A DNA stretch of 64,000 nt from contig NZ_AXBI01000021.1 in assembly GCF_000473325.1 (NCBI RefSeq), positions 1-64,000 of the forward strand, in the 5' to 3' direction. The notes beneath the pieces are model-generated. The model was not told the DNA's origin. It saw only the letters and a list, made by a program, of their open reading frames with translations, and ran no database searches. Numbering within the stretch: position 1 is the stretch's first letter; each line of letters opens with the position of its first letter. Shown here one piece after another: positions 34,984 to 43,210 of the stretch. A program made the translations under genes and the position numbers. This stretch comes from Leisingera caerulea DSM 24564 (GTDB lineage: Bacteria > Pseudomonadota > Alphaproteobacteria > Rhodobacterales > Rhodobacteraceae).

Positions 34984-35729
34984 TGGCTGAGGAACGCGCA
35001 GCACCGCCCGTTCCCGAAATCCGCACGGTGGGGGTGGACGGGATGCTGGTGAGCTTTGGCAGCCGTCTGAGCGAGCCGGCCAACCGCGCCGCCCTGGCGT
35101 TCCGCGCAGCACTGGCGGAGGCAAGCTGGGACGGGGTAGAGGAGGTCTCAACCTCGCTGGTGTCGGCCTATGTGCGGTTCGACCTGCGGCATCTGGACCA
35201 TGCGGCGCTGCGGGCGCGGCTGGAGGCGCTGCTGGCGCAGCGCGACTGGTACGCGGCCGCGCTGCCCGGCCAGCGCCGCCTGTGGCGCATTCCGGCGGTG
35301 TTCGGCACCGATCTGGCGCCGCAGCTGCCGCAGGCGGCGGAGGCTGCGGGCATGACGGAGGCGGAGGCGGTGGCCTCCCTCTCGGCGGCGCGGGTCAGGG
35401 TGCAGACCATCGGTTTTGCCCCCGGCCAGCCCTATCTGGGCGAATTGCCGGAGGCCTGGGACATTCCGCGCCAGAGCCAGCTGACAACCCGCATTCCCGA
35501 AGGCGCGCTGGCGGTGGCGATCCGCCAGCTGGTGCTGTTTTCGGTGGCGACGCCCACCGGCTGGATGCACGCGGGCCAGACCGCAGTGCGGCTGTTCCGC
35601 CCGGATGCGGAGGAGCCGTTCCTGCTGCGCCCTGGCGATGAGGTGCAATTCACCCCGGTGACGCCGGAAGAGCTGCAAGGCTTGCGGCGCGATCCGCTGG
35701 GCGGCGCCAAGGCGGAGGAACTGTCATGA
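34983..35729 (+). CDS. pxpB: 5-oxoprolinase subunit PxpB (KipI-type)
   Basis: A 248-residue KipI/PxpB protein. The first domain (about 15-90) contains SLVSAYVRFDL. The cyclophilin-like C-terminal domain contains VQTIGFAPGQPYLGELPEAWDIPRQSQLTTRIPEGALAVAIRQLVLFSVATPTGWMHAGQTAVRLF, the strongest family signature. With PxpC and PxpA it hydrolyses L-5-oxoproline to glutamate using ATP. An ATG overlapping the dctM stop is the start. Confidence 0.92.
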   Translation: MAEERAAPPVPEIRTVGVDGMLVSFGSRLSEPANRAALAFRAALAEASWDGVEEVSTSLVSAYVRFDLRHLDHAALRARLEALLAQRDWYAAALPGQRRLWRIPAVFGTDLAPQLPQAAEAAGMTEAEAVASLSAARVRVQTIGFAPGQPYLGELPEAWDIPRQSQLTTRIPEGALAVAIRQLVLFSVATPTGWMHAGQTAVRLFRPDAEEPFLLRPGDEVQFTPVTPEELQGLRRDPLGGAKAEELS

Positions 35730-36742
35730 CCGGCTCGTTGACCATTCTGCGCGCAGGGCCGGGGATGACGGTTCAGGACCTCGGCCGCCCGGGCTGGCTG
35801 GAATACGGGGTGTCGCGCGGCGGCGCTGCCGATCGGCTGGCGCTGGCCGAGGGCGCGGCGCTGCTGGGGCAGGTGGCGGATCTGGCAGCGGTCGAGATGG
35901 CCGGCCTGGGCGGCGAGTTCCAGGCGGACAGCGATCTGCGCATCGCCCTGACCGGCGCGCCGATGCGGGCGAGCATCGACGGCACCGCCGTGGCCTGGAA
36001 CGCCAGCCACCTGCTGCCCGCGGGGGCGCGGCTGACCATCGGCGCGGCGCAGAGCGGCAGCTATGGCTATCTGCATGTGGGCGGCGGCTTTCAGACGCCG
36101 GAGCATCTGGGCGCGCGCTCGGCGCATCTGGCGGCGGGCATTGGTGCTGCGCTAGCGGAAGGCGACGTGCTGGTGACCGGCCCTGACAGCGGCCGTGGCA
36201 CCGGGCTGGGGCTGACGCCGGAGAACCGGTTTGAGGGCGGCACCGTGCGGGTTGTGGCGAGCCTGCAGACGGCGCTGTTCCCGCAAGCCGAGCTGGAGCG
36301 GTTCGAAGGCACGGTCTTCCGCCGCGGGGCGCGCGGCAACCGGATGGGTGTACCGTTGGAGAGCGATGGCGAAGGCTTCCGCCCCGACGGCGCGCGCACG
36401 GTGGTGTCTGAGGTGATCGTGCCCGGCGACATCCAGGTGACCGGCGACGGCACGCCTTATGTGCTGCTGTCGGAGTGCCAGACCACCGGCGGCTATCCCC
36501 GGATCGGCACGGTGGTGCCCTGCGACCTGCCGCTGCTGGCGCAGGCGGCGGCGGGGGCGGAGCTGCACTTCCGTTTCATTCCGCTGGAGGAGGCGGTCGG
36601 GCTGGAACGGGCCGAGGCGGAGCGGTGCGAGGGGCTGCGCAGCCGGTGCTATCCCCTGATCCGCGATCCGCGCAGTATGACGAACCTGCTGTCCTATCAG
36701 CTGATCAGCGGCGTGATTGCCGGTGAAGAAGATGTCTTGTGA
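35726..36742 (+). CDS. pxpC: 5-oxoprolinase subunit PxpC (KipA/biotin-dependent carboxylase-like)
   Basis: A 338-residue KipA-family protein. Recognisable segments are GPGMTVQDLGRPGWLEYGVSRGGAADRLALAEGAALLG, SYGYLHVGGGFQTPEHLGARS, RRGARGNRMGVPLESDG, VVSEVIVPGDIQVTGDGTPYVLLSECQTTGGYPRIGTVVPCDLPLLAQ. It overlaps pxpB by 4 bases. This subunit is thought to carry the phosphorylated intermediate chemistry of the lactamase together with PxpB. Confidence 0.92.
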   Translation: MTGSLTILRAGPGMTVQDLGRPGWLEYGVSRGGAADRLALAEGAALLGQVADLAAVEMAGLGGEFQADSDLRIALTGAPMRASIDGTAVAWNASHLLPAGARLTIGAAQSGSYGYLHVGGGFQTPEHLGARSAHLAAGIGAALAEGDVLVTGPDSGRGTGLGLTPENRFEGGTVRVVASLQTALFPQAELERFEGTVFRRGARGNRMGVPLESDGEGFRPDGARTVVSEVIVPGDIQVTGDGTPYVLLSECQTTGGYPRIGTVVPCDLPLLAQAAAGAELHFRFIPLEEAVGLERAEAERCEGLRSRCYPLIRDPRSMTNLLSYQLISGVIAGEEDVL

Positions 36743-36751
36743 GGAGATGAC

Positions 36752-37525
36752 ATGACCCGAACTGTCGATCTGAATGCCGATATGGGCGAAAGCTTTGGCG
36801 CCTGGTCCCTGGGCGATGATGCCGGGCTGCTGGATATCGTGACCTCGGCCAATATCGCCTGCGGTTATCATGCGGGCGATCCGGATGTGATGGCGGCGAC
36901 GATGAAACACGCGGTGGCCAAGGGCACCGGCATCGGCGCGCATCCGGGCTTTCCCGACCTGCAGGGCTTTGGCCGCCGCCGGATGTCGGTGCCGCACGGG
37001 ACGCTGGGCAATATGGTGCGTTACCAGCTGGGCGCGGCGCAGGCGATGGCGCGCGCGGCGGGCGGCGCGGTGCGGCATCTGAAGCTTCACGGGGCGCTGG
37101 CCAATATGGCCTCGGAAGATCTGGCGATGGCGCGGGCCTGCTATCAGGCGGCTCTGTCGGTGGACCCGGAGATCATCGTGATGGTGCTGGCGGGCACCGC
37201 GCAGCAGCAGGCTGCGCAGGAGCTGGGCTGCAAGACGGCGTGCGAGATCTTTGCCGACCGCGCCTATAACGATGACGCGACGCTGGTGGACCGCAGCCTG
37301 CCCGGCGCGGTGATCCATGATCCGGCAGAGGCCGGGCGGCGGATGGTGGAGATGGTGCGCGAGGGCGCGATCATCACCGCCAGCGGCAAGCGCATCCCGG
37401 CGCGGATTGATACCATCTGCCTGCATGGCGACACGCCGGCCGCGGTGGCGATTGCCGCCGATGTGCGCCGCGCGCTGCAGGACAGCGGCGTCGAGCTGGC
37501 CCAGTTCAGCGGCGCGGTGCTGTAA
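36752..37525 (+). CDS. pxpA: 5-oxoprolinase subunit PxpA (LamB/YcsF)
   Basis: A 257-residue LamB/YcsF-family TIM-barrel protein. The family hallmark DLNADMGESFGAWSLGDD stands at the N-terminus. NIACGYHAGDP, IGAHPGFPDLQGFGRR and AEIFADRAYNDD-type segments follow, and DTICLHGDTPAAV is near the end. It completes the PxpABC lactamase. A terminator hairpin follows 10 bases after the stop. Confidence 0.94.
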   Translation: MTRTVDLNADMGESFGAWSLGDDAGLLDIVTSANIACGYHAGDPDVMAATMKHAVAKGTGIGAHPGFPDLQGFGRRRMSVPHGTLGNMVRYQLGAAQAMARAAGGAVRHLKLHGALANMASEDLAMARACYQAALSVDPEIIVMVLAGTAQQQAAQELGCKTACEIFADRAYNDDATLVDRSLPGAVIHDPAEAGRRMVEMVREGAIITASGKRIPARIDTICLHGDTPAAVAIAADVRRALQDSGVELAQFSGAVL

Positions 37526-37534
37526 GAGCGTGAG

Positions 37535-37560
37535 GCGGGGGCAGAAAGCCCCCGCATTTT
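37535..37560 (+). terminator. rho-independent terminator after pxpA
   Basis: GCGGGGGC (37535-37542), a 5-base loop, GCCCCCGC (37548-37555) and then ATTTTT. It ends the TRAP-pxp operon and separates it from the convergent mdeB gene. Confidence 0.85.
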
Positions 37561-37567
37561 TCAGACC

Positions 37568-39964
37568 TCAGCTGCGCGCCATCGCGGCAAAGGCGCCGCG
37601 GGCGGCCCGCTTGCCTGCAGTGAGGCCGTTCACCTTTTCGACGATGGCGGCGGCGTCGATGCCGTGGTGGCGGTAGAGGTCGCCGATGGTGCCGGTCTGG
37701 CCGAAATGCTCCACTCCCATCGGGATGGTCTGATGGCCCGCGACCGAGCCCAGCCAGGACAGGGTGGCGGGGTGGCCGTCGATCACAGTGATCAGCTTGC
37801 AGTGCGGCGGCAGCGCACTCATCAGGGTTTCGGCATGAGACTGCGCCGCGGCATTGCCGCGCGAGCGCGCCCGCTGGGCGGCGGTCCAGCCGGAGTTCAG
37901 CCGGTCGGCGGAGGTCACCGCCAGCACGCCGATGTCGCGGCGGTCCTCAGCAATCATGCCTGCGGCCTTGATCGCCTCGGACGCGACGGCGCCTTGGTAG
38001 GCAATCACCACCTCGCAGTTCGGCCCCGGCGGGCGCAGCCAGTAGGCGCCGTCGATGGTGCCCTGCCGGAAGGCGTCATCGGCCCGTTTGCCGGGCTGCT
38101 CCAGCGGGCTGGTGGTGAGGCGCAGATAGACCGAGCCGCCGGTCTCATCCCGCAGCCAGGTGCGTTCGTCCGGGTCGCCCTCGCCGTCGCGCTGCACATA
38201 GTCGAAGGCCCATTGCATGATCACTGCCAGCTCATCCGCGAAGGCGGGTTCAAAGGCGGCGAGGCCGTCCTGGCTCATGCCGATCAGCGGGGTGCCGATG
38301 GACTGGTGCGCGCCGCCTTCGGGCGCCAGGGTGACGCCTGAGGGCGTGCCCGCGAGGATGAAGCGCGCGTCCTGATAACAGGCATAATTCAGCGCATCGA
38401 GGCCGCGGCTCACGAAGGGGTCATAAACGGTGCCGATGGGAATGAGCCGCTTGCCGAACAGCGAATGTGAGAGGCCGGCCGCGCCCAGCAGCAGCATCAG
38501 GTTCATCTCGGCGATGCCCAGCTCGATGTGCTGGCCCTCCGGCGTGAATTCCCATTTCGCGGTGGAGGGGATGCGGTGCTCGATGAAGGCGTCGGCCTGG
38601 GCGGTGCGGGAGAACAGCTTGCGCCGGTTCACCCAGGGGCCAAGGCTGGTGGTCCCGGTCACGTCCGGCGAGGTGGTGACGATGCGGTCGGCCAGATCGC
38701 TGCTGCCCTTGGACAGATCGTCGAGGATCTTGCCGAAGGCCATCTGGGTCGAAATCTCGCGGCCGGTGGGGGCGTCGATTTCGGGCACCGCCAGCCGGGC
38801 GTCGGCATAGCGGCGGGTGCCTTCGGCGAAGAACGGCACCTGGGACAGGAACTTGCGCAGGCCTTCCGGGTCCTGGACGGTGGCGAGGGGGTCCCACTCC
38901 TGCCCCTCGGGCACGCCCATATGCGCCTGCCACTGGGCGAACTGGGTGGAGTTCATCAGGCCGCCGTGGTTGTCCTTGTGGCCCGCAATTGGCGTGCCCC
39001 AGCCCTTGACCGTGTAGGCCAGGAAGCAGACCGGGCGGTCGTGGTCGATGGCGTCGAAGGTTTCGGCCATCGTCTCGACGCAGTTGCCGCCGAGGTTTTC
39101 CATCAGCGCCGCCAGTTCAGAATCGCTGCGGCGTTCGATCAGGGCGGTGACGTCGCCCTGGTCGCCGAGGTCGTCAAGCAGCCGCTGGCGCCAGACCGCG
39201 CCGCCCATGAAGGTGAGGGCGGAATATTCCTGGTTCGGGCAGGCGTCGATCCAGCCGCGCAGCTTGTCGCCGCCGGGCTCGGCAAAGGCGGCGCGTTGCA
39301 GGACACCGTATTTCACCCGCACCACGTCCCAGCCGAAGGCGTCGAAGATCTTCTCGATGCGTTCGAACAGCCCCTCGCGGACGATGCCGTCGAGCGATTG
39401 GCGGTTGTAGTCGATGATCCACCAGCAATTGCGCAGATCGTTCTTCCAGCCCTCCTGCAGGGCCTCGTAGATGTTGCCCTCGTCCAGTTCGGCGTCGCCG
39501 GCCAGGGCCACCATGCGGCCCATCGGGGCGTCTGCGCCCCAGCTTTTGGCGGTGATGTAGTCCTGGATCAGCGAGGCGAAGGAGGTGATCGCCACCCCCA
39601 GCCCGACCGAGCCGGTGGAGAAATCCACGTCGCAGGTGTCCTTGGTCCGGCTGGGGTAGCTTTGCACCCCGCCGAAGCCGCGGAAGTTCTCCATCTTGTC
39701 GCGGGTCTGGTTGCCCATCAGGTATTGCAGGGCGTGAAAGACCGGGGCGGCGTGGGGTTTCACCGCCACCCGGTCTTCGGGCCGCAGGGCGGAGAAATAG
39801 AGCGCCGTCATGATCGAGACCATCGAGGCGGAGGACGCCTGATGCCCGCCCACCTTGATGCCGTCCGCCTTGGGGCGGATGTGGTTGGCGTGGTGGACCA
39901 TCCAGTGCGACAGCCACAGGAGCCGCTGTTCGATGGTCTTGAGGTGGGCAGGATCGGGGCGCAT
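37568..39964 (-). CDS. mdeB: MdeB, pyruvate dehydrogenase E1-like 2-oxobutyrate dehydrogenase subunit
   Basis: A 798-residue homodimeric-type E1 (AceE-like) thiamine diphosphate enzyme. The N-terminal transketolase domain has the TPP motif GDAELDEGN and the downstream WWIIDYNRQSLDG. The pyrimidine-binding domain contains HIELGIAEMNLMLLLGAAGLSHSLFG, and a transketolase C-terminal domain follows. It is shorter than true AceE (about 890). In Pseudomonas mdeB follows mdeA and handles 2-oxobutyrate from methionine. The same pairing here, 22 bases apart, makes that assignment likely; a general pyruvate dehydrogenase E1 is the alternative, but no E2/E3 genes are adjacent. Confidence 0.87.
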   Translation of the reverse strand: MRPDPAHLKTIEQRLLWLSHWMVHHANHIRPKADGIKVGGHQASSASMVSIMTALYFSALRPEDRVAVKPHAAPVFHALQYLMGNQTRDKMENFRGFGGVQSYPSRTKDTCDVDFSTGSVGLGVAITSFASLIQDYITAKSWGADAPMGRMVALAGDAELDEGNIYEALQEGWKNDLRNCWWIIDYNRQSLDGIVREGLFERIEKIFDAFGWDVVRVKYGVLQRAAFAEPGGDKLRGWIDACPNQEYSALTFMGGAVWRQRLLDDLGDQGDVTALIERRSDSELAALMENLGGNCVETMAETFDAIDHDRPVCFLAYTVKGWGTPIAGHKDNHGGLMNSTQFAQWQAHMGVPEGQEWDPLATVQDPEGLRKFLSQVPFFAEGTRRYADARLAVPEIDAPTGREISTQMAFGKILDDLSKGSSDLADRIVTTSPDVTGTTSLGPWVNRRKLFSRTAQADAFIEHRIPSTAKWEFTPEGQHIELGIAEMNLMLLLGAAGLSHSLFGKRLIPIGTVYDPFVSRGLDALNYACYQDARFILAGTPSGVTLAPEGGAHQSIGTPLIGMSQDGLAAFEPAFADELAVIMQWAFDYVQRDGEGDPDERTWLRDETGGSVYLRLTTSPLEQPGKRADDAFRQGTIDGAYWLRPPGPNCEVVIAYQGAVASEAIKAAGMIAEDRRDIGVLAVTSADRLNSGWTAAQRARSRGNAAAQSHAETLMSALPPHCKLITVIDGHPATLSWLGSVAGHQTIPMGVEHFGQTGTIGDLYRHHGIDAAAIVEKVNGLTAGKRAARGAFAAMARS

Positions 39965-39986
39965 GGCGGTCTCCTTGACTGGCGGT

Positions 39987-41189
39987 TTATTCGGCGGCCT
40001 GGAGGGCTGCGGGGGGCAGGGCCTGCTCCAGATCGGCGATGATGTCTTCGGCGTCCTCCAGCCCGACCGACAGGCGGATCAGGCCGTCGCTGATGCCGTG
40101 CTCGGCGCGCTCTTCCGGCGTGTAGGTGGAGTGGGTCATCGAGGCCGGGTGCTGGATCAGGGTCTCCGCGTCGCCCAGTGACACCGCGCGCTGGATCATC
40201 TGCAGGCGGTTCATCAGGGCGATGCCGCCGGTCAGGCCGCCCTTGGCCTCGAAGGCGATCATGGCGCCGGGCTGGTCCATCTGGCGCTCCGCGATGGCGT
40301 GCTGTTGAAAGCTGTCGAGCCCGGGGAAATAGACCGCGCCGACGGCTGGGTGCGCCTCAAGGTAGGCGGCGACGGTGCGGGCGGTGGCGCAGTGGCGGTC
40401 CATCCGCAGGTTCAGGGTCTTGATGCCGCGCAGGATCAGCATCGCGTTGAAGGGGGCCATCACGGCGCCGGTCATGTCCTTCATGCCGACCAGGCGGATT
40501 TCGGCGATCTGCTCGGCGGTGCCCACGACCAGGCCAGCCACCACATCGCCGTGGCCGCCCAGGTATTTGGTGGCGGAATGCAGCACGATGTCGGCGCCGT
40601 GTTCGATCGGGCGGGTCAGGTAGGGGGTCGCATAGGTGTTGTCGACCACCACCGTGGCGCCCGCCGCATGGGCGATTTCAGAGGTGGCGGCAATGTCGAC
40701 CAGGCGCATGTTGGGGTTGGCCGGGGTCTCGAAATAGACGACGCGGGTCTTATCCGACACTGCTGCGCGCAGGTTTTCCGGGTCGGTCATGTCGACGTGG
40801 GTGATGGTGACGCCCCATTTCGCCAGCCCGTGGCGCATGAAGGCAAAGGTGCAGCCATAGAGCGTCTTGTCGACGATGACCTCGTCGCCGGGCGACAGCA
40901 GCGTCCACAGGACTGCGGTGATCGCGCCCATGCCGCTGGAGAGGGCCAGGCCCGCCTCGGCGCCCTCAAGCACTGCGATGCGCTGTTCCAGCAGGTCGCA
41001 GGTGGGGTTGGAGATGCGGCTGTAGATATGGCCCGCGCGCTCGCCCGCGAACATCTCGCCGCCGGCCTCGGCGGTTTCAAAGGTGAAGGTCGATGTCAGG
41101 TGCAGCGGCGGGGTCAGCGCCCCGTCGTGGTCCTGCGGGTCATAGGCGTGGTGAATGGCGCGGGTGGCAAATCCTGCGGAACGGGTCAT
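39987..41189 (-). CDS. mdeA: L-methionine gamma-lyase
   Basis: A 400-residue Cys/Met metabolism PLP enzyme. The Schiff-base lysine is Lys208 in SATKYLGGHGD. Tyr111 and Cys113 in TLYGCTFAF correspond to Tyr114 and Cys116 of Pseudomonas putida methionine gamma-lyase; the Cys distinguishes this enzyme from cystathionine lyases and synthases. It splits methionine to methanethiol, ammonia and 2-oxobutyrate. In roseobacters this links to sulfur from DMSP-derived methionine. It is divergent from the Lrp regulator and followed by mdeB. Confidence 0.92.
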   Translation of the reverse strand: MTRSAGFATRAIHHAYDPQDHDGALTPPLHLTSTFTFETAEAGGEMFAGERAGHIYSRISNPTCDLLEQRIAVLEGAEAGLALSSGMGAITAVLWTLLSPGDEVIVDKTLYGCTFAFMRHGLAKWGVTITHVDMTDPENLRAAVSDKTRVVYFETPANPNMRLVDIAATSEIAHAAGATVVVDNTYATPYLTRPIEHGADIVLHSATKYLGGHGDVVAGLVVGTAEQIAEIRLVGMKDMTGAVMAPFNAMLILRGIKTLNLRMDRHCATARTVAAYLEAHPAVGAVYFPGLDSFQQHAIAERQMDQPGAMIAFEAKGGLTGGIALMNRLQMIQRAVSLGDAETLIQHPASMTHSTYTPEERAEHGISDGLIRLSVGLEDAEDIIADLEQALPPAALQAAE

Positions 41190-41245
41190 GTCTGGCTCCT
41201 GATCTCTGTTATTGCCATATTGCGCCTGTCTGGAGGGTGGTGGAT

Positions 41246-41292
41246 TGCCAATTATGCTATCTTACGCGTACAAATTGGCATAATCTGCCAAT
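41246..41292. promoter_or_regulatory. repeat cluster between mdeA and mdeR
   Basis: TGCCAAT occurs at 41246-41252 and 41286-41292, and its inverse ATTGGCA at 41274-41280. Overlapping arms ATTATGC (41251-41257) and GCATAAT (41278-41284) form a 27-base-spaced inverted repeat. The cluster lies 11 bases before the mdeR start and 57 before mdeA. Such multiple phased half-sites suit an Lrp-type octameric regulator (MdeR). Confidence 0.55.
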
Positions 41293-41302
41293 AGAGGGTC
41301 TC

Positions 41303-41761
41303 ATGGACAGCAAAGACAGACAGATCATCCGCGCCTTGCAGCGCGACGGGCGGATGACCAACCAGGATCTGGCCGAGGCGGTGAACCTGTCGCCCTCGCC
41401 CTGCCTGCGCCGGGTGCGGAACCTGGAGGCCAGCGGGGTGATCCGCGGCTACAGCGCCGATGTGGACGCTACGGCCTATGGCATGGCGATCACCGTCTTT
41501 GTGCGGATCCGGCTGGAGCGGCACAATGAAACCGACGTGCAGTCCTTTGAGGGCCGGGTACGGCGGATGGACGAGGTGCTGGAGTGCCATGTGCTGACCG
41601 GGGCGATGGATTACCAGCTGCGGGTGCTGGTGCCGGACCTGGAGGCTTATGAGAGCTTTATCCGCAACCGCATTCACCCGATTGGCGGCATTGCCTCGAT
41701 CGACACCAGTTTCGTTTACGGGACAGTCAAGAAGACGGCGGTGTTCCCGCCGGCTTCCTGA
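41303..41761 (+). CDS. mdeR: Lrp/AsnC-family regulator of methionine degradation
   Basis: A 152-residue Lrp protein. The helix-turn-helix (DRQIIRALQRDGRMTNQDLAEAVNLSPSPCLRRVRNLEASG, about 3-45) is followed by the RAM domain with VLECHVLTGAMDYQLRVLVPDLEAYE. It is divergent from mdeA, as in Pseudomonas putida where MdeR activates mdeAB in response to methionine. The ATG at 41303 matches the family N-terminus. Confidence 0.9.
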   Translation: MDSKDRQIIRALQRDGRMTNQDLAEAVNLSPSPCLRRVRNLEASGVIRGYSADVDATAYGMAITVFVRIRLERHNETDVQSFEGRVRRMDEVLECHVLTGAMDYQLRVLVPDLEAYESFIRNRIHPIGGIASIDTSFVYGTVKKTAVFPPAS

Positions 41762-41779
41762 CCAGTTGGCAGCGGGCCG

Positions 41780-42793
41780 TCAGAAGCCCTCCAGCACGAT
41801 CTTGCCGCGGGCCTTGCCGCTCTCCAGCAGCGCGTGGGCGCGGGTGATATTGGCGGCGTTGATGACGCCGAAGGCTTCGGTTGCGGTGGTTTTGATGCGG
41901 CCCGCATCGACCAGCCCGGCGACCTCATCGAGGATGGCGCCCTGGCGGGCGATGTCGGCGGTGGCGAAGACCGGGCGGGTGAACATCATTTCCCAGTGGA
42001 TCGACACGGACTTGCCCTTGAACGGCATGATGTCAAAGCTTTCGGGATCGTCGATCAGCCCGAAGCGGCCCTGCGGTGCGATCAGCTCTGCAATCTGCGG
42101 CACGTAGCTGCCGGAGTGCTGGGTGGCAAAGACAAAGGCCGGGGCGCCGATGCCAAGCGCGGCGATCTGGCCGGGCAGGGCCTGGGAGTGGTCGATCACG
42201 TGATCGGCGCCGAGTTTGCACACCCAGTCCTGGGTTTCAGGGCGTGAGGCGGTGGCGATGACGGTGGCATCGGTCAGCTGTTTCAGCAGCTGGATGGCAA
42301 TCGAGCCGACGCCGCCGGCACCGCCGATGATCAGCACCGCATTGGCTGCACCGGACACCGGGCGGGTGACGTCCAGGCGGTCGAACAGCATCTCATAAGC
42401 GGTCAGCGTGGTGAGCGGCAGCGCCGCGGCGGCGGCATTGGCGGCGGAGGCGGGGGCATGGCCCGCGATGCGTTCGTCCACCAGGTGGTATTCGGCATTG
42501 GTTCCGGGGCGGTCGATGGCGCCGGCGTACCAGACGCGGTCGCCGGGTTTGAACCGGGTGGCGGCCTCGCCGGTTGCGGCGACCTCGCCCACCGCGTCCC
42601 AGCCGAGGATGGCGGGGCTGTCGCCTTCGGGGGCGCGGCGCTGGCGGATCTTGCAGTCCACCGGGTTGACCGAGACCGCCTGCACCCGGACCAGCAGGTC
42701 GTGGCCGGCGGGTTCGGGCTTGTCGGCCTCGAAATCAATCAGCGCGCCGGGGCGGTCGATGGGGCCGGTGCTGGTGTAGCCTACAGCTTTCAT
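41780..42793 (-). CDS. zinc-type alcohol dehydrogenase/quinone oxidoreductase family protein
   Basis: A 337-residue medium-chain dehydrogenase/reductase. It has a GroES-like N-terminal domain (VSVNPVDCKIRQRRAPEGDSPAILGWDAVGEVAATG) and a Rossmann domain with VLIIGGAGGVGSIAIQLLKQL. The catalytic-zinc cysteine and structural zinc cluster of classic ADHs are lacking, so it is probably an NADPH:quinone or enone reductase. It lies 23 bases after the ABM-domain gene and both are divergent from a LysR regulator, which suggests a quinone or electrophile response pair. Confidence 0.88.
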   Translation of the reverse strand: MKAVGYTSTGPIDRPGALIDFEADKPEPAGHDLLVRVQAVSVNPVDCKIRQRRAPEGDSPAILGWDAVGEVAATGEAATRFKPGDRVWYAGAIDRPGTNAEYHLVDERIAGHAPASAANAAAAALPLTTLTAYEMLFDRLDVTRPVSGAANAVLIIGGAGGVGSIAIQLLKQLTDATVIATASRPETQDWVCKLGADHVIDHSQALPGQIAALGIGAPAFVFATQHSGSYVPQIAELIAPQGRFGLIDDPESFDIMPFKGKSVSIHWEMMFTRPVFATADIARQGAILDEVAGLVDAGRIKTTATEAFGVINAANITRAHALLESGKARGKIVLEGF

Positions 42794-42816
42794 GTCGTGT
42801 CCTTCCTTGCGCCGGC

Positions 42817-43107
42817 TCAGCCGATCAGGGTCATTTCGTGCAGGGTGAATTCGGCCACTGCGCCCTCGGTGGCGTCCATGTAGGCGGCCAGATGGGGGGC
42901 CTGCATGTGGGTCTGCCACAGCGCGCGGCTCTCCCAGGTTTCATAGAACATGAAATGGGCGGGGTTTTCGTTGTCCTGGTGCAGATCGTAGGTGATGCAG
43001 CCATCCTCGGCGCGGGTGATGGCGATCAGCTTTTCCAGCTCGGCCTTCACCAGCTCGGTTTTACCGGGGTTGGCGGTGATGTTGGCGACGATGGTCAGGT
43101 TGGGCAT
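42817..43107 (-). CDS. ABM-domain (YgiN-like) putative quinol monooxygenase
   Basis: A 96-residue antibiotic-biosynthesis-monooxygenase domain protein with the ferredoxin-like dimer fold. Its core reads LTIVANITANPGKTELVKAELEKLIAITRAEDGCITYDLHQDNENPAHFMFYETWESRALWQTHMQAPHL. YgiN relatives oxidise menaquinol-like quinols without cofactor. Co-transcription with an oxidoreductase fits a small quinone redox cycle. Confidence 0.87.
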   Translation of the reverse strand: MPNLTIVANITANPGKTELVKAELEKLIAITRAEDGCITYDLHQDNENPAHFMFYETWESRALWQTHMQAPHLAAYMDATEGAVAEFTLHEMTLIG

Positions 43108-43210
43108 TGGCTAGGTTCCTTGGGTGTTTCTGTGCTGAGGGAAAGATACGCGCTGGAGATTTCCGGATAAACGGGCCAGGGTCGGAATGATAATCCGGGG
43201 AATCCGTATA

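Noticed and set aside
37568..39964. mdeB as the chromosomal pyruvate dehydrogenase E1 (aceE)
   Set aside because: It is shorter than AceE, has no adjacent E2/E3 genes, and lies directly behind methionine gamma-lyase, as in the known mde locus.
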